A program made the position numbers and the translations under genes. A DNA stretch of 64,000 bases, taken from Cohnella abietis. Its GTDB lineage: Bacteria; Bacillota; Bacilli; Paenibacillales; Paenibacillaceae. The stretch is from the NCBI RefSeq assembly GCF_004295585.1, contig NZ_AP019400.1, positions 6,812,501 through 6,876,500 of the forward strand, read 5' to 3'. Numbering within the stretch: the first letter of the stretch is position 1; every line of letters begins with the position of its first letter. Shown one piece after another: positions 26,805 to 35,589 of the stretch. The notes beneath the pieces were generated by a model, which worked only from the letters and a program-made list of their open reading frames with translations, was not told the origin of the DNA and did not search any database.

Positions 26805-27494
26805 ATTAATAAAATTCTAATAGTAGATGATGAACCCGAAATTCGTCAGTTAATTCGGATGCATTTAGAACAAGCTGAGCTTCAAGTTATTGAAGCAACT
26901 TCAGGACGACAAGCTATTCGATACTTACAGGAATATCCCATAGAATTATTGATACTGGACCTCATGATGGATGATGGCAACGGGTTTGAAGTACTGCAAT
27001 ATTTACGAAAAGAAAATGCTGGACCTTTAGTAATTGCGCTTAGTGCAAGACGAGAAGTGCAAGACAAAATCTTGACGCTCGGACTAGGTGCAGATGATTA
27101 TGTCACAAAGCCATTTAGCCCAGTGGAATTGGTTGCTCGTGTGCAAGCCCAGTTAAGAAGACATCGCCCTCATTCCTCTTATCCCGCCAAGATTCTACGT
27201 TTAAATAAATTAGTGCTGGATATCGATAATTATTGTTTACGAAATGATGGAAAATCGTTTACCGTAACTCCGGTAGAATGCCGACTTTTAGAATTGTTCA
27301 TGCAAAATCCAGACCGCGTTTTAACCAAAAGAGAAATTTACAAGCATGTTTGGAATCATGAAAATTTTGATGATAACAATTTAAGTGTATTTATAAGCAA
27401 GCTAAGAAGCATTCTTGAACCCACAGAGGGCTCACTTCATTACCTTCATACTATACGCGGGATCGGTTACAGATTCTCAGGAGATGGACAATGA
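26805..27494 (+). CDS. OmpR-family response regulator, apparent AUU start codon
   Basis: The receiver domain begins NKILIVDDEPEIRQLI, with the acidic pair, the phospho-acceptor Asp in LLILDLMMDD and the conserved Lys in DDYVTKPFSP; a winged-helix DNA-binding domain follows (VECRLLELFMQNPDRVLTKR, HTIRGIGYRFSG). The canonical first residues can be read only from an ATT at 26805: an in-frame TGA lies four codons upstream, and the nearest ATG (26794) is out of frame. GGAGGAGG sits 11 bases before the ATT, so initiation at AUU, as in infC, is plausible; a start at the ATG at 26859 would delete the acidic pocket. The 229-residue product overlaps the kinase gene by 4 bp (ATGA). A sequencing error changing ATG to ATT cannot be excluded. 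The target genes are unknown. Confidence 0.85.
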   Translation: MNKILIVDDEPEIRQLIRMHLEQAELQVIEATSGRQAIRYLQEYPIELLILDLMMDDGNGFEVLQYLRKENAGPLVIALSARREVQDKILTLGLGADDYVTKPFSPVELVARVQAQLRRHRPHSSYPAKILRLNKLVLDIDNYCLRNDGKSFTVTPVECRLLELFMQNPDRVLTKREIYKHVWNHENFDDNNLSVFISKLRSILEPTEGSLHYLHTIRGIGYRFSGDGQ

Positions 27495-28891
27495 AAAATC
27501 GAACAAAGCTTTGGCTGCTTATGCTTATTAGTGCAATCATTAGTATTCTTTTGTTTACTTCCATTAGCCTTGTTATAGGTAAAGGCGCTAAGGGTTATGG
27601 CTTGAACAGCCTGAACGCCATCGGGCATGAAGTTATTGATGCGGTTGCAAAGCATCAAGCTTTTCATGTCAAAAACATAACGCCAATACTAGATAACTTT
27701 CATAGCAAATATCCTGAAATTCGCTATGAATGGGTTTCAGCAGATGGATCGACGACATATGATACGTTCGGAGAAAAGAAGACTTATAATTTTGGTCAGC
27801 TTGCAGACCGATTGCGTTATATGCCTCAGAGCTTATGGGGGGTCGACGAAATAGTCACGCTTGTTTTTTCCATTAGCCAAGGTGACCAACCCTATTATTT
27901 GCTCATCAGCTTGTCCAGTAACGATATGAAAAGAGGGCAAGTTTTTATTTTCATGCGCGGCTTTAAGGTCTTCGCTAATCTTATGATTCCATTAGTCGTT
28001 GCTTTATTAATTCCTTATCTGCTATCTCTATGGTTTTTCTCTTCCATAAACAAACGCATTAATAAGCTCAACCATGCTCTAGGGCAGCTTAACCTCAAAA
28101 GTGAAATCACCGTACTAGAGAATACGAACAAGGATGAGATTGGCCAGCTCACTGCGCATTATAATGCCATGGCTCGCCGTATTCAGAATCAGGGTGAACA
28201 AATCAAGCAATTTGACGCCAGGCGAAATCTGCTGCTGTCTAATCTCTCCCATGATCTGCGCACCCCATTAACGATGATTTTAGGCTACGCAGAAACGATT
28301 CGCGCTGGATTGTATAAGGATGAGATGGAATTGCAAGCGAGTGCCAAGGTTTTGCTGCATCGCTCTCGTTATATCGATAAGCTGCTAGATCAATTGTTAG
28401 ATATTACTCGGCAGGATGAGGGGAATTTAGAGCTTCATGTTGAATCGCATAATCTATCTGAAATGATGCGGAAAGTGGCTGCAGATTACCTGATGTTTCT
28501 TGAGGGGCAAAACTTCACTGTTGAAATAAATATCCCTGACGAGGATATCCATGCCTGGGTTGATGCCTCCCTGATCGAACGCGCGCTGCGAAACCTGTTG
28601 GATAACGCGATTCGTTACGGATCAGAGGGCCATTATCTTGAGATTGGGCTTACAGAAAAGGATGATTCCCTATTCATGACGGTTATTGATCGAGGACGCG
28701 GAATTCCCTATCAGGACCAAAAGCATGTTTTCGAAAGATTCTATCGTGTCGATGGAAGCAGAAAAGGCGAAGGGCTCGGCATCGGACTATCTATTGTCCA
28801 AGAAATCATTGCCCTCCATGGTGGATCCATTACCTTGAAGAGTTTCCCTTTTGAAAGGACAGTATTCAAGATCCAGCTGCCAAACCATTAG
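27491..28891 (+). CDS. Sensor histidine kinase with HAMP domain
   Basis: The 466-residue protein has two transmembrane helices (about 7-30 and 157-180) around an extracellular sensor domain of about 125 residues. A HAMP domain follows (about 180-232), then HisKA with the phospho-acceptor His in SNLSHDLRTPLTMI (about residue 255) and a HATPase domain with N box ALRNLLDNAIRYG, G1 DRGRGIP and G2 GEGLGIGLSIV. The ATG overlaps the stop of the response-regulator gene, so the two form a classical pair of the PhoR/ResE type. No transporter or other effector gene is adjacent to hint at the signal. An 11-bp inverted repeat at 28956-28996 lies after the stop. Confidence 0.92.
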   Translation: MKNRTKLWLLMLISAIISILLFTSISLVIGKGAKGYGLNSLNAIGHEVIDAVAKHQAFHVKNITPILDNFHSKYPEIRYEWVSADGSTTYDTFGEKKTYNFGQLADRLRYMPQSLWGVDEIVTLVFSISQGDQPYYLLISLSSNDMKRGQVFIFMRGFKVFANLMIPLVVALLIPYLLSLWFFSSINKRINKLNHALGQLNLKSEITVLENTNKDEIGQLTAHYNAMARRIQNQGEQIKQFDARRNLLLSNLSHDLRTPLTMILGYAETIRAGLYKDEMELQASAKVLLHRSRYIDKLLDQLLDITRQDEGNLELHVESHNLSEMMRKVAADYLMFLEGQNFTVEINIPDEDIHAWVDASLIERALRNLLDNAIRYGSEGHYLEIGLTEKDDSLFMTVIDRGRGIPYQDQKHVFERFYRVDGSRKGEGLGIGLSIVQEIIALHGGSITLKSFPFERTVFKIQLPNH

Positions 28892-28955
28892 TGTGGACAA
28901 TCCCCATGCATTTATAATTTAACTCCCGCTCCAATATCGGCAACTATCCGACAAC

Positions 28956-28996
28956 TTATCCCACAATGACTGGCTAATACCCGCTTTGTGGGATAA
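28956..28996 (+). terminator. Hairpin after the two-component operon
   Basis: TTATCCCACAA and TTGTGGGATAA form an 11-bp inverted repeat with a 19-base loop, 65 bp after the kinase stop. There is no U tract, so termination is only possible. Confidence 0.45.
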
Positions 28997-28999
28997 TAA

Positions 29000-29350
29000 A
29001 GTAACTTTAGTGGACTCACAGTACTCTAACGCCCTCGTAACCACTCAAAAAGTAACATTAGTGAACACCCAGTGCTCTATCACCCCTGCCAGCGAGTAAA
29101 AAGTAACATTAGTGAATCCACAGTTCTCTATCACCCCCACCAGCCCGTAAAAAGTAACATTAGTGAACCCACAGTTCTCTATCACCCCAGCCAGCGCAAA
29201 AAAAGTAACATTAGTGAACCCACAGTTCTCTAACGCCCTCGGCACAGCTCAAAAAGTAACAATAGTGAACGCCCAGTGCTCTATCACCCCTGCCAGCGAG
29301 TAAAAAGTAACATTAGTGAACCCACAGTTCTCTATCACCCCAACCAGTCC
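29000..29350. repeat. 51-bp tandem array, about seven copies
   Basis: AGTAACATTAGTGAA-type starts occur at about 29000, 29051, 29102, 29153, 29204, 29255 and 29306, spaced exactly 51 bp. Each unit also contains CACAGTTCTCTATCACCCC and CCAGC. Units differ by a few substitutions, and the first (AGTAACTTTAGTGGA) is the most diverged. The array is contiguous with no unique spacers, so it is not CRISPR. It lies between two plus-strand operons. Confidence 0.93.
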
Positions 29351-29380
29351 GACAAAGCTGTCGTAAACAACAATTTTATT

Positions 29381-29467
29381 TTGGCATATGATCGAAAATG
29401 TAATTTGAATTACAAATTGGATGATCGCTTTGTTTTATACTACGTGAAGGCACAATCAATAGATTAA
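29381..29467 (+). promoter_or_regulatory. Promoter-like block shared with the MalT-like regulator gene
   Basis: The stretch from ATGATCGAAAATGTA to TAGATTA, including GAATTACAAATTGGAT and TTTTATACTA, closely matches 39354-39436 upstream of the MalT-like regulator, with the same order and nearly the same spacing. It includes a near palindrome (GTAATT TG AATTAC). The match ends before each gene start. Confidence 0.5.
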
Positions 29468-29497
29468 TAGCGGAGTGAACGGCGAAGGGATGATCGT

Positions 29498-29596
29498 GTG
29501 CGAGGTATAGTGATGCTTCTCATGAGCGTTGCCATCGCCTCCTTCCTGTTCATATCCTCGGGGATTGGAGAGTTTCAACTATGGCAGAATTATTAA
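29498..29596 (+). CDS. Possible 32-residue membrane peptide overlapping the next gene
   Basis: A GTG at 29498, with GAAGGGATG upstream, opens a 32-codon frame: MRGIVMLLMSVAIASFLFIS followed by SGIGEFQLWQNY. Residues 4-23 form one hydrophobic helix. The frame ends 16 bp inside the next gene, an arrangement compatible with coupled translation. It may be only the leader region of that gene, since a short open frame like this can arise by chance. Confidence 0.3.
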   Translation: MRGIVMLLMSVAIASFLFISSGIGEFQLWQNY

Positions 29597-30162
29597 AAAT
29601 TAGAGGCAGTGTATTTATCGGTGGAATGCTCTATTTACCGCCTATTCAGGATCCGTCCACAGGTTTGATTTATGAATATCAAGGGGATGCTAGGGAATTC
29701 ACGCCTCACGCTGTGAACACCGGGCGTTGCCGCGTAGAGCAGGAGGTCGTAATCGACTTCGTCAAACAGAGGATTGCTACATTCGCCAATACGGGTGTCA
29801 CTGTCCTTAAATTGACGACTCCAGATGGTACGGTCGAGTTCAAACGAGGCAAAGCCTCTACAGAAGGCATTCTAGTTGAAAACGAAACGTGGACTGAGGA
29901 TGCAGTATCCTTAACCATGCGTGCGAGCGCAGGCAATCCCCTTCACCCAGATGCCCCAACGGTTGACTATTCTCTACAAATTATCGCCTATAAGAATGGC
30001 GAAGTGCAGATAAAGGGCAGCCATGACGGGTTTCCATGCTACGAATTTTATAAACAATTGGATTATGGGGACTTTCAATTGCTTCACGCCCATGATTTCA
30101 GGAAGACGGGAGATACTCCAGCCGCAATGGCCGGGGAAATGGAATATCATTTTGAATGTTAA
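29581..30162 (+). CDS. Conserved-type hypothetical protein, possibly DUF3238-like
   Basis: The 193-residue protein starts at an ATG preceded by GGAGAG at 8-9 bases. It has no signal peptide or transmembrane segment and is beta-rich. Visible segments include KIRGSVFIGGMLYLPPIQDP, YEYQGDAREFTPHAVNTGRC, EQEVVIDFVKQRIATFANTG, ISLQ-type strands (VDYSLQIIAYKNGEVQIKG) and SHDGFPCYEFYKQ. The opening KIR..FI and the GDxRxF plus VxVDF elements remind me of DUF3238 proteins of Bacillus and Paenibacillus, which have no known function; this is a memory match only. Its upstream region resembles that of the MalT-like regulator at 39453, which may control it. Confidence 0.6.
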   Translation: MAELLKIRGSVFIGGMLYLPPIQDPSTGLIYEYQGDAREFTPHAVNTGRCRVEQEVVIDFVKQRIATFANTGVTVLKLTTPDGTVEFKRGKASTEGILVENETWTEDAVSLTMRASAGNPLHPDAPTVDYSLQIIAYKNGEVQIKGSHDGFPCYEFYKQLDYGDFQLLHAHDFRKTGDTPAAMAGEMEYHFEC

Positions 30163-30252
30163 TCGTATACCCCCCTATTGACAGCACAATGTGTCCTAAA
30201 GAAACCACCGAATTTTTAATCGCCTTAACATACATCCCTCTAGGCATGCCCA

Positions 30253-30308
30253 TTTAAAAGGGTTATCCTTCAACCAGTTGAATAAACCTACCGATTGAAG
30301 AATAACCC
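30253..30308 (-). terminator. Terminator of the second GLUG/SLH protein gene
   Basis: A 14-bp stem with one mismatch (GGGTTATCCTTCAA / TTGAAGAATAACCC) is followed on the minus strand by TTTTAAA. It lies 30 bp after the stop at 30338. Confidence 0.8.
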
Positions 30309-30337
30309 TCACCTCAAAATTGTTATTAATTTTTATG

Positions 30338-33300
30338 TTACCTACTCTTTTGCGCCAATACTTTCAGAAGAACGGTAACAGCCTCTGCTCTTGTCGTTCC
30401 AGCATCAGGCTCGAATTTATTCGCTCCTTTTCCATTAATAAAGCCAAACTTTCTGACGGCTGAGACGGCGCCTTTCGCCCATGCCGGAATAGCTTTGTCG
30501 TCCACAAAGTCGGTTGAGGAGTTCGCTTCTAACGATAGACCAGTTGCATTAGCAATAATCATTGCCATCTCTGCGCGAGTAATGACTGCATCCGGACGGA
30601 AGGACCCATCTGCATTGCCTTTTATATATCCAGCTTGCACGGCTTGGGCCACTGCGCCCTTCGCCCATGACCCAATTTTGTCCACATCAGTGAATGCCAG
30701 CGATGCGCTTGTATCTGATCCTTGAGGCTTTAACGTATTCATCAGCATCACTGTAAATTCCGCCCGTGTCACGATGCGATTCGGTCTGAACGTTCCATCT
30801 AGATAACCGGTAACAATTCCGCTTTCTATAGCTTGCTTGATCGCAGTCTCCGCCCAATGTCCGTCAATGTCGCTCAAATGTTTCGTCGGTCCGGGATGTT
30901 CTTGTTCATTCAATGATTGACCTGTGGCAAATACAGCAAACTTCGCAAAGTGATTGACCTTTACCGTAATTTGATTACCGGTTATTAATCCTCCAATCAC
31001 TTCTATCCAGCTCTTTTTCACTTCATCATAATAGAAGACAGCCGCCGTTTGGCCACTCTTCAAGCTGGCAGGATCAAACGCAAAGGAAATCGAGACCGGA
31101 TTATTAAAGTTTTCCCTGAAATTTTTCATGATCTCATATATCGCAGTAACCAGAACTTCATTTTTCGTAAGAAGATTTTGCGTGTCCGTCAATTTGGTGA
31201 TCGTTATTTTCAACTCTTTATCGGTAGCATTAGCCGGTATTGAGACAAAGATTTCCTTCTCCAAACTAACCTCTCCCGCTTTACCTGCCGGAACCGTAAG
31301 CTTCCCATCCGTCGAGCTTACATCCTGTTCGCTTGGAAACGTAAAACCGCCGCCGTATGATGGTGGTGCCGCATTCACGGAAACCGTGTACGTTACTTTC
31401 GTAGTGCCATCCTGCGCTACTACAATTACCTTGTTACCAGAAATTAAAGTGGTTGCTACAATCGTTCCGTCGGCATCATAGATTTCAAAAGTCGCACCTG
31501 CTGCCTGTGTGATCGCTGCCTTCAAAGCAGCTATCGTTGTCCCGTACGGAATATTCGAGATGCTTTCATTCCCCGTTCCTCCCACAGTTACTGTCCCTAT
31601 GGTAGATGTTATCGTGGCAACATGGCTTAACGCCGCACTATGCGTCACAGTTACTACCCAGTTCTGCTTAGTACCATCCTGTGCAATAACGATATATGTC
31701 ACTGGAGATGTGAAATCGTTCTTCGTCGTTCTGCTCACTTGAGCTGTAGTGCCGACCTGTGCCGAGGCTCCTGCGGACAATGCGAACGTCGCTACCAACT
31801 CTCTTACATCCGTGCCGTGAGGAACGGTTATCGCGATATTCGTTCCGTTAATCGTACCCAACACAGGTGGTGTCAGCTCCGCAAAGCCAAAGGCTGTCAC
31901 ATCCTTCGCGCTGCTTGGGGCTGCCGTTACGGTTACCGTGTACGCTTTCGTCGTCCCATCCTGTGCAGTGACGATATATGTCACCGGAGATGTAAAATCA
32001 TTCTTCGTCACACCACTCACTTGCGTTGTGGTACCCACCTTAGCCGAGGCTCCTGCGGATAACGTGAACGTCGCTACCAGCCCTCTTACATCCGTGCCAT
32101 GAGGAACGATTAATGAAATGTTCGTACCGTTAATTGTACCCGCCACCGGTGGTGTCAACTCCGCAAAGCCAAAGGATGTCACATCCTTCGCGCTACTCGA
32201 AGCTTCTGTTACGGTTACTGTGTATGCTTTCGTCGTGCCATCCTGTGCAGTGACGGTATATGTCACCGGAGAAGTGAAATCGTTCCTCGTCGCACCACTC
32301 ACTTGAGCTGTAGTGCCGACCTGCGCCGAGGCTCCTGCGGATAACGTGAACGTCGCTACCGACTCTCTTACATCCGTGCCGTGAGGAACGGTTAGCGTGA
32401 TATTCGTACCGTTAATCGCACCCGCCACTGGTGGTGTCAGCTCCGCAAAGCCAAAGGATGTCACATCCTTCGCGCTACTCGAAGCTTCTGTTACGGTTAC
32501 TGTGTATGCTTTCGTCGTCCCATCCTGTGCAGTGACAATATATGTCACCGGAGATGTGAAATCGTTCGTCGTCGTTCCGCTCACTTGGGCTGTAGTGCCG
32601 ACCTGTGCCGAGGCTCCTGCGGATAACGTGAACGTGGCCTTCAACCCATTCGGATTGGTGCCATTCTTCACTTCAATCGTTACCGTATTCGTGGTTGTAT
32701 TGATCGTTGCTGGTTTGCTTTGCGCAACGAAGCTGAATGCAGTGATATCATTGGCACTACTCGGCGGCGCAACAGTCACGGTAACCAACCAGTTTCGCGT
32801 TGTACCGTTCTCCGCTTTCACGATATAAGTGACCGGGTTCGTAAAATTGTTGGCAGTCGTCCCGCTTTTTTGAGATGTCCCGTTTACCCTTGCAGCGGAC
32901 GCTGGAGATAATGTGAATGTGGCAATCAGATTAGTCACATTCGTTCCATACTTTACTTCAATCGCGACCGTATGTGCTGTCGTGTTGATCGTTGCAGGCT
33001 TGGTTTGTGAAGAAAAACTGAATGCTGTAATGTCTTTTGCGTTGCTTGATTCAATTGACACAGAGACAATCCATTCTTGGACGCTACCATCTGCTGCAGT
33101 TACTAAATACTTAACTGGGGTTCTGAAGTCGTTGGCAGTCGTCCCGCTCACTTGATTAACTGTGCCAATTTTCGCTGAAGCTTCAGGTGAAAGGGAGAAT
33201 GTGGCCTTCAAATTAGACAAGCTGGTCAAAGGGATTCCGTACACGACTTCAACATCAACGGTGTGATCGATCGTACTGATCGTAGCCGCTTTGGTCAGTG

Positions 33301-35386
33301 TAACTGTGCTTAATGAGAATGCAGTAATATCCTTCTCACTGCTTTTTGTCACGGTTACTGTCCAGTTCTGACTGCTTCCATCCCCTGCCTTTACTATATA
33401 TGTAACTGGAGTTGTGAAATTATTAGCACTCGACCCACTTACTTGATCAACAGTACCCACCCGAGCGGAGGCTTCTGGAGATAACGTAAATGTAGGCTTC
33501 AAATTGGTTACATTAGTAGCTCGCGCCACTTGAATCACGACAGTGTGTGCGGTCTTATTAATTGTTGCCGCTCCAGTCTGCTCTGCCAAACTAAATGCCG
33601 TAATATCATTCGCACTATTCGCTATGACGGACACGATATATGTAACTTTCGTTATTCCATCCGCTGCGGTTACAATGACTTTCTTCCCTGACGTTAGATT
33701 CGTTGCAACGTTTACTCCGTCTGCATCGAAAATTTCAAACGTTGCATTCGTCGCGGGTGTGATTTCTTCCTTTAATATGGCTAAAGTTGTTCCATATGGA
33801 ATGTTGGTTATCGTTTCAGTTGTTGTTCCGCCGGTACTCACGATTCCGATACCGGAAGTCAAAGTAGCAGATGAGCTTTGGGCTGCCCATTGCGCATATA
33901 AGGTTGTATAGGGCATGATCTCGAAAGAACCACTATAGCTCTTTCCATTTCCATTTTCTTGTGTGTTCCATCCAATAAAGGTGTAACCCGTCCTTACTAA
34001 ATTTAATGACCCCGCATATACGCTAGCCGTTTCTCCAGGTAAATATAAAATGGAATCGATCGGAACGGTCCCGCCGGTGTTTCCGTTTCCGTCATATTTC
34101 AATTGAAACAAAAAATCTTGCAAATAAGGATATCCGCCGTTACGCAATGGATCTATCCCCCAAAGGGTATTAAAGTCCCAGCCATCGACAGGTCCCTTCA
34201 TATTTTCGTCTAAGCTAATGCTGCCTATATTATTCCCTTCACCATTACTGGTCAAAGGGCCTATTGGAGCCAAATCTCCACTCACATTCCCACTGGTGTA
34301 ACTATTGCTATATGATCCTTCACTATCACTATAAGCAAAACCAATCAAGCCACCCACAAAACTATATCCGCTCACATTGCCAGTGGTAAAACTGTCTCTT
34401 ATGATGCCTTTAACTTCAAGATTGCTGACCAATCCACCTACATGCTGTAATCCTATTACATCACCTGTGGAATAACTTTTACTTATCGATCCAAAATTGA
34501 AGCCAGTTAATCCACCCGTACTAAAAGTGCCATTAACCTTGCCTGTCGCGAAACTGTTGTTTATATAAGAATCTGTAGAATTGCTCCCAACCAGACCTCC
34601 TATACTCTGACCCTCTATCATTTCCCCTGTCGCGTAGCTGTAGCTGATCGTTCCATCATTTTCACCTACTAAACCACCTACTGCATAATCTCCGTGCACA
34701 TCCCCCGTAGCGTAGCTGTAGTTGATCGACCCTTTATTCTTGCCCGCTAGACCGCCTGAAGCATACGAGCTTCCATTCACGCTAACATTAGCGTAACTAT
34801 TGTCGATGGTTGCACTTACATTAGTAATTGTAACGCCGTTATCGCCTACCAAGCCGCCTACTCCATCTTTTCCGGTTACTTTGCCAGTAACATAACTGTT
34901 TGAAACCTTCCCTTTATTTGCACCCACCAAACCACCTACATAATTATTGCCCGTAACATCAACATTCTCCAGCTTCATATTTGTAATGACACTTTCCGTA
35001 TTTGTCAATCCGAATAACCCTAAGTTGTTTCCATTACTATCTATTTTCAGCCCATTAATTACAAATCCGTTGCCGTCGAAATTCCCGCTAAATGGACTTC
35101 TGCGGTCATTTCCAATAGGAGTCCAGTCGTCTTTGTAGCTGCTAGTGCTCAAATCAATATTTTTAGTCAGCTTAAAATAAAGATTTTTATCTAGGTAATT
35201 TCCCCTGATCTGGTTAAGTTGATCGGCAGTTCCAATGAGATAGGGACTACTAGAGGTACCGCTTCCCAAAAACTCATTTGCCGCAAACGCTTTGCTGCTT
35301 CCGAAAATCCCTTCCGGCACGACAGCACCCAATCCTAGTAGTATCGTCAAAATTATAAACAAAGATTTTTTCCCTAATTTACGCAT
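30338..35386 (-). CDS. GLUG / InlB-repeat / DUF5018-like surface protein with three SLH domains
   Basis: The 1,682-residue protein has a signal peptide (about 1-36, ending SSKAFA) and a GLUG module at about 40-415 (PYLIGTADQLNQIRG, then many VGGLVG and NSYATG motifs). One InlB-type/Listeria-Bacteroides repeat follows at about 419-498 (YDGNGNTGGTVPID, TGYTFIGWNTQ, LYAQWAA), then about eight DUF5018- or cadherin-like units to residue 1,340 (AKDITAFSF, TVTAQDGTTKAYTVTVTEAS), three of which are near-identical 93-residue copies. The domain shared with the protein at 9082 occupies 1,355-1,490, and three SLH domains fill 1,495-1,680. It is secreted and probably held on the wall polymer; adhesion is the likely role. 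AGAGGAGAAT precedes the ATG. It is a paralogue of the protein at 1-5731. Confidence 0.9.
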   Translation of the reverse strand: MRKLGKKSLFIILTILLGLGAVVPEGIFGSSKAFAANEFLGSGTSSSPYLIGTADQLNQIRGNYLDKNLYFKLTKNIDLSTSSYKDDWTPIGNDRRSPFSGNFDGNGFVINGLKIDSNGNNLGLFGLTNTESVITNMKLENVDVTGNNYVGGLVGANKGKVSNSYVTGKVTGKDGVGGLVGDNGVTITNVSATIDNSYANVSVNGSSYASGGLAGKNKGSINYSYATGDVHGDYAVGGLVGENDGTISYSYATGEMIEGQSIGGLVGSNSTDSYINNSFATGKVNGTFSTGGLTGFNFGSISKSYSTGDVIGLQHVGGLVSNLEVKGIIRDSFTTGNVSGYSFVGGLIGFAYSDSEGSYSNSYTSGNVSGDLAPIGPLTSNGEGNNIGSISLDENMKGPVDGWDFNTLWGIDPLRNGGYPYLQDFLFQLKYDGNGNTGGTVPIDSILYLPGETASVYAGSLNLVRTGYTFIGWNTQENGNGKSYSGSFEIMPYTTLYAQWAAQSSSATLTSGIGIVSTGGTTTETITNIPYGTTLAILKEEITPATNATFEIFDADGVNVATNLTSGKKVIVTAADGITKVTYIVSVIANSANDITAFSLAEQTGAATINKTAHTVVIQVARATNVTNLKPTFTLSPEASARVGTVDQVSGSSANNFTTPVTYIVKAGDGSSQNWTVTVTKSSEKDITAFSLSTVTLTKAATISTIDHTVDVEVVYGIPLTSLSNLKATFSLSPEASAKIGTVNQVSGTTANDFRTPVKYLVTAADGSVQEWIVSVSIESSNAKDITAFSFSSQTKPATINTTAHTVAIEVKYGTNVTNLIATFTLSPASAARVNGTSQKSGTTANNFTNPVTYIVKAENGTTRNWLVTVTVAPPSSANDITAFSFVAQSKPATINTTTNTVTIEVKNGTNPNGLKATFTLSAGASAQVGTTAQVSGTTTNDFTSPVTYIVTAQDGTTKAYTVTVTEASSSAKDVTSFGFAELTPPVAGAINGTNITLTVPHGTDVRESVATFTLSAGASAQVGTTAQVSGATRNDFTSPVTYTVTAQDGTTKAYTVTVTEASSSAKDVTSFGFAELTPPVAGTINGTNISLIVPHGTDVRGLVATFTLSAGASAKVGTTTQVSGVTKNDFTSPVTYIVTAQDGTTKAYTVTVTAAPSSAKDVTAFGFAELTPPVLGTINGTNIAITVPHGTDVRELVATFALSAGASAQVGTTAQVSRTTKNDFTSPVTYIVIAQDGTKQNWVVTVTHSAALSHVATITSTIGTVTVGGTGNESISNIPYGTTIAALKAAITQAAGATFEIYDADGTIVATTLISGNKVIVVAQDGTTKVTYTVSVNAAPPSYGGGFTFPSEQDVSSTDGKLTVPAGKAGEVSLEKEIFVSIPANATDKELKITITKLTDTQNLLTKNEVLVTAIYEIMKNFRENFNNPVSISFAFDPASLKSGQTAAVFYYDEVKKSWIEVIGGLITGNQITVKVNHFAKFAVFATGQSLNEQEHPGPTKHLSDIDGHWAETAIKQAIESGIVTGYLDGTFRPNRIVTRAEFTVMLMNTLKPQGSDTSASLAFTDVDKIGSWAKGAVAQAVQAGYIKGNADGSFRPDAVITRAEMAMIIANATGLSLEANSSTDFVDDKAIPAWAKGAVSAVRKFGFINGKGANKFEPDAGTTRAEAVTVLLKVLAQKSR
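31790..32640 (-). repeat. 279-bp in-frame repeats of the surface protein
   Basis: The segment around CTCTTACATCCGTGCC recurs at about 31801, 32083 and 32362 with roughly 279-bp spacing, in highly similar surroundings. The units encode 93-residue domains with VPHGTDVRxxVATFTLSAGA. They are related in fold, not in close sequence, to the 276-bp repeats at 1-1650. Confidence 0.85.
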
Positions 35387-35483
35387 TCTTTATTCTCCTC
35401 TCAATCTATCTGACGGAATAAACAAGTCATAAAAAGGTTACTATAACGAAATAAAAGAATAATGAAAGATTTTATGAAAAACA

Positions 35484-35520
35484 GAAAAAAACCCCGCTGC
35501 ACCAAGGCTTCGCGGGTTTT
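35484..35520 (-). terminator. Terminator after the nitroreductase gene
   Basis: On the minus strand AAAACCCGC pairs with GCGGGGTTTT across a loop of about 15 bases and is followed by further Ts. It lies 70 bp after the stop at 35590. Confidence 0.82.
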
Positions 35521-35589
35521 CACTAATGACAAAATAATTTATTGGGGTGCATAAAATCTCAATTCTTAATACTATTTTTCGATAAGTGG

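Noticed and set aside
29045-29245. 66-residue minus-strand open frame with a 17-residue repeat
   Set aside because: The frame stays open only because the unit is a multiple of three. There is no ribosome binding site, and the array continues beyond the frame.
29000-29350. CRISPR array
   Set aside because: The 51-bp units are directly contiguous and similar throughout, with no alternation of repeat and unique spacer and no cas genes in the window. The same applies to the 33-bp array at 54339.
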